Assembly: GCA_934597465.1 (NCBI GenBank)
Contig: CAKTSC010000132.1
Span: 1 to 5,054, forward strand
Length of the DNA stretch: 5,054 nucleotides
Direction of reading: 5' to 3'
Source of the DNA: an uncultured Dysosmobacter sp.
GTDB taxonomy: Bacteria; Bacillota; Clostridia; Oscillospirales; Oscillospiraceae
Numbering within the stretch: the first letter of the stretch is position 1; every line of letters begins with the position of its first letter. The notes beneath the pieces were generated by a model. It was not told the origin of the DNA. It worked only from the letters and a program-made list of their open reading frames with translations, and made no database searches. Shown here piece by piece: positions 4,741-5,054 of this stretch. The position numbers and the translations under genes were made by a program.

Positions 4741-4769
4741 CTCCGGCGGGAACCTTTTCCCCGCCGGAG
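4741..4769 (+). other. Leader hairpin before dusB
   Basis: CTCCGGCGGG (4741-4750) pairs perfectly with CCCGCCGGAG (4760-4769) around a nine-base loop. It starts about ten bases after the predicted transcript start and ends ten bases before the AAGGAGG ribosome binding site (4779-4785). There is no T-run, so it is not a terminator. It may protect the 5' end of the mRNA or tune translation. Confidence 0.5.
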
Positions 4770-4791
4770 CGTCCAACGAAGGAGGGATCCT

Positions 4792-5054
4792 ATGCGGATC
4801 GGAAACGTGGAGCTGGAGGCGCCGCTGATGCTGGCCCCCATGGCCGGGGTCACGGACGCGGCCTTTCGCCTGATCTGCCGGGAGGAGGGGGCGGCCTTCA
4901 CCTGCACGGAGCTGATCTCTTCCAAGGCCCTCTGCTTCCATGACAGGAAGACCTTCTCCCTGCTGCGGCGCTTCCCGGGGGAGCGGCCCTCGGCGGTGCA
5001 GATCTTCGGCAGCGACCCCGCCTGCATGGCGGAGGCCGCCGCCATCGCCCTGGA
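4792..5054 (+). CDS. dusB: tRNA-dihydrouridine synthase, N-terminal part (cut by window edge)
   Basis: FMN-dependent cytoplasmic enzyme that reduces specific uridines in tRNA to dihydrouridine using NAD(P)H. Eighty-seven residues are visible of a family length near 320-350. The start MRIGNVELEAPLMLAPMAGVTD is the flavin-binding beginning of the Dus barrel, with the PMAGVTD signature at 16-22. It continues with TELISSKAL at 39-47 and QIFGSDPACMAEAA at about 70-83, all typical of the DusB group. The catalytic cysteine, normally near residue 100, lies outside the window. The ATG at 4792 is fixed by AAGGAGG at 4779-4785 with six bases of spacing. It is the only plus-strand gene and is divergent from the sigma operon. 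The assignment to DusB rather than another Dus subtype rests on the N-terminal resemblance and the usual occurrence of this subtype in Firmicutes. Confidence 0.92.
   Translation, partial: MRIGNVELEAPLMLAPMAGVTDAAFRLICREEGAAFTCTELISSKALCFHDRKTFSLLRRFPGERPSAVQIFGSDPACMAEAAAIAL

Noticed and set aside
1..5054. tRNA or rRNA genes, CRISPR arrays, transposases, integrase sites
   Set aside because: No cloverleaf with a CCA end, no spaced direct repeats and no mobile-element protein motifs were seen on either strand.

Overview
The window looks like chromosome of a GC-rich Firmicute of the Clostridia, most likely an Oscillospiraceae-type gut anaerobe (inference). The signs are strong AGGAGG ribosome binding sites, GC-rich codon use, an MtnA of the clostridial HCNAGPLAT type, and an ECF sigma factor paired with a DUF4367 membrane protein. 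No RNA gene, insertion sequence, CRISPR array or phage gene was seen. All genes lie on the minus strand except the one at the right edge.

Layout from left to right: (1) the N-terminal half of mtnA (methylthioribose-1-phosphate isomerase, minus, cut by the left edge) with its own promoter. (2) A strong minus-strand terminator, then a 93-residue cysteine-rich two-helix membrane protein with its own extended -10 promoter. (3) A long GC-rich terminator hairpin closing the block to its right. (4) A minus-strand run read in the order sigma factor (4556-4041), DUF4367 membrane protein (4044-3352), small secreted four-cysteine protein (3224-2877), secreted papain-like (C39/C10-type) cysteine peptidase with a propeptide (2822-1620), and a membrane-anchored protein of unknown function (1615-1184). 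(5) The start of dusB on the plus strand, with a promoter and a leader hairpin.

The most interesting part is the middle. The sigma factor and DUF4367 genes overlap by four bases and look like an ECF sigma factor with its membrane-bound regulator. Upstream of the sigma gene and upstream of the small secreted protein lies the same three-part motif on the minus strand: AAAATTTTCCC, then GCAAAT, then exactly 15 bases later CGTTTTATAA. I infer that this is the promoter recognised by the local sigma factor, which would control its own operon and an adjacent secretion cassette holding a cysteine peptidase and a possible partner or inhibitor. Base composition falls sharply between about 3700 and 1620. 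The boundaries lie inside the DUF4367 gene, between its cytoplasmic/membrane half and its extracellular half, and at the junction between the peptidase and the 1184-1615 gene. This suggests that the sensor domain and the secreted cassette were exchanged as one unit.
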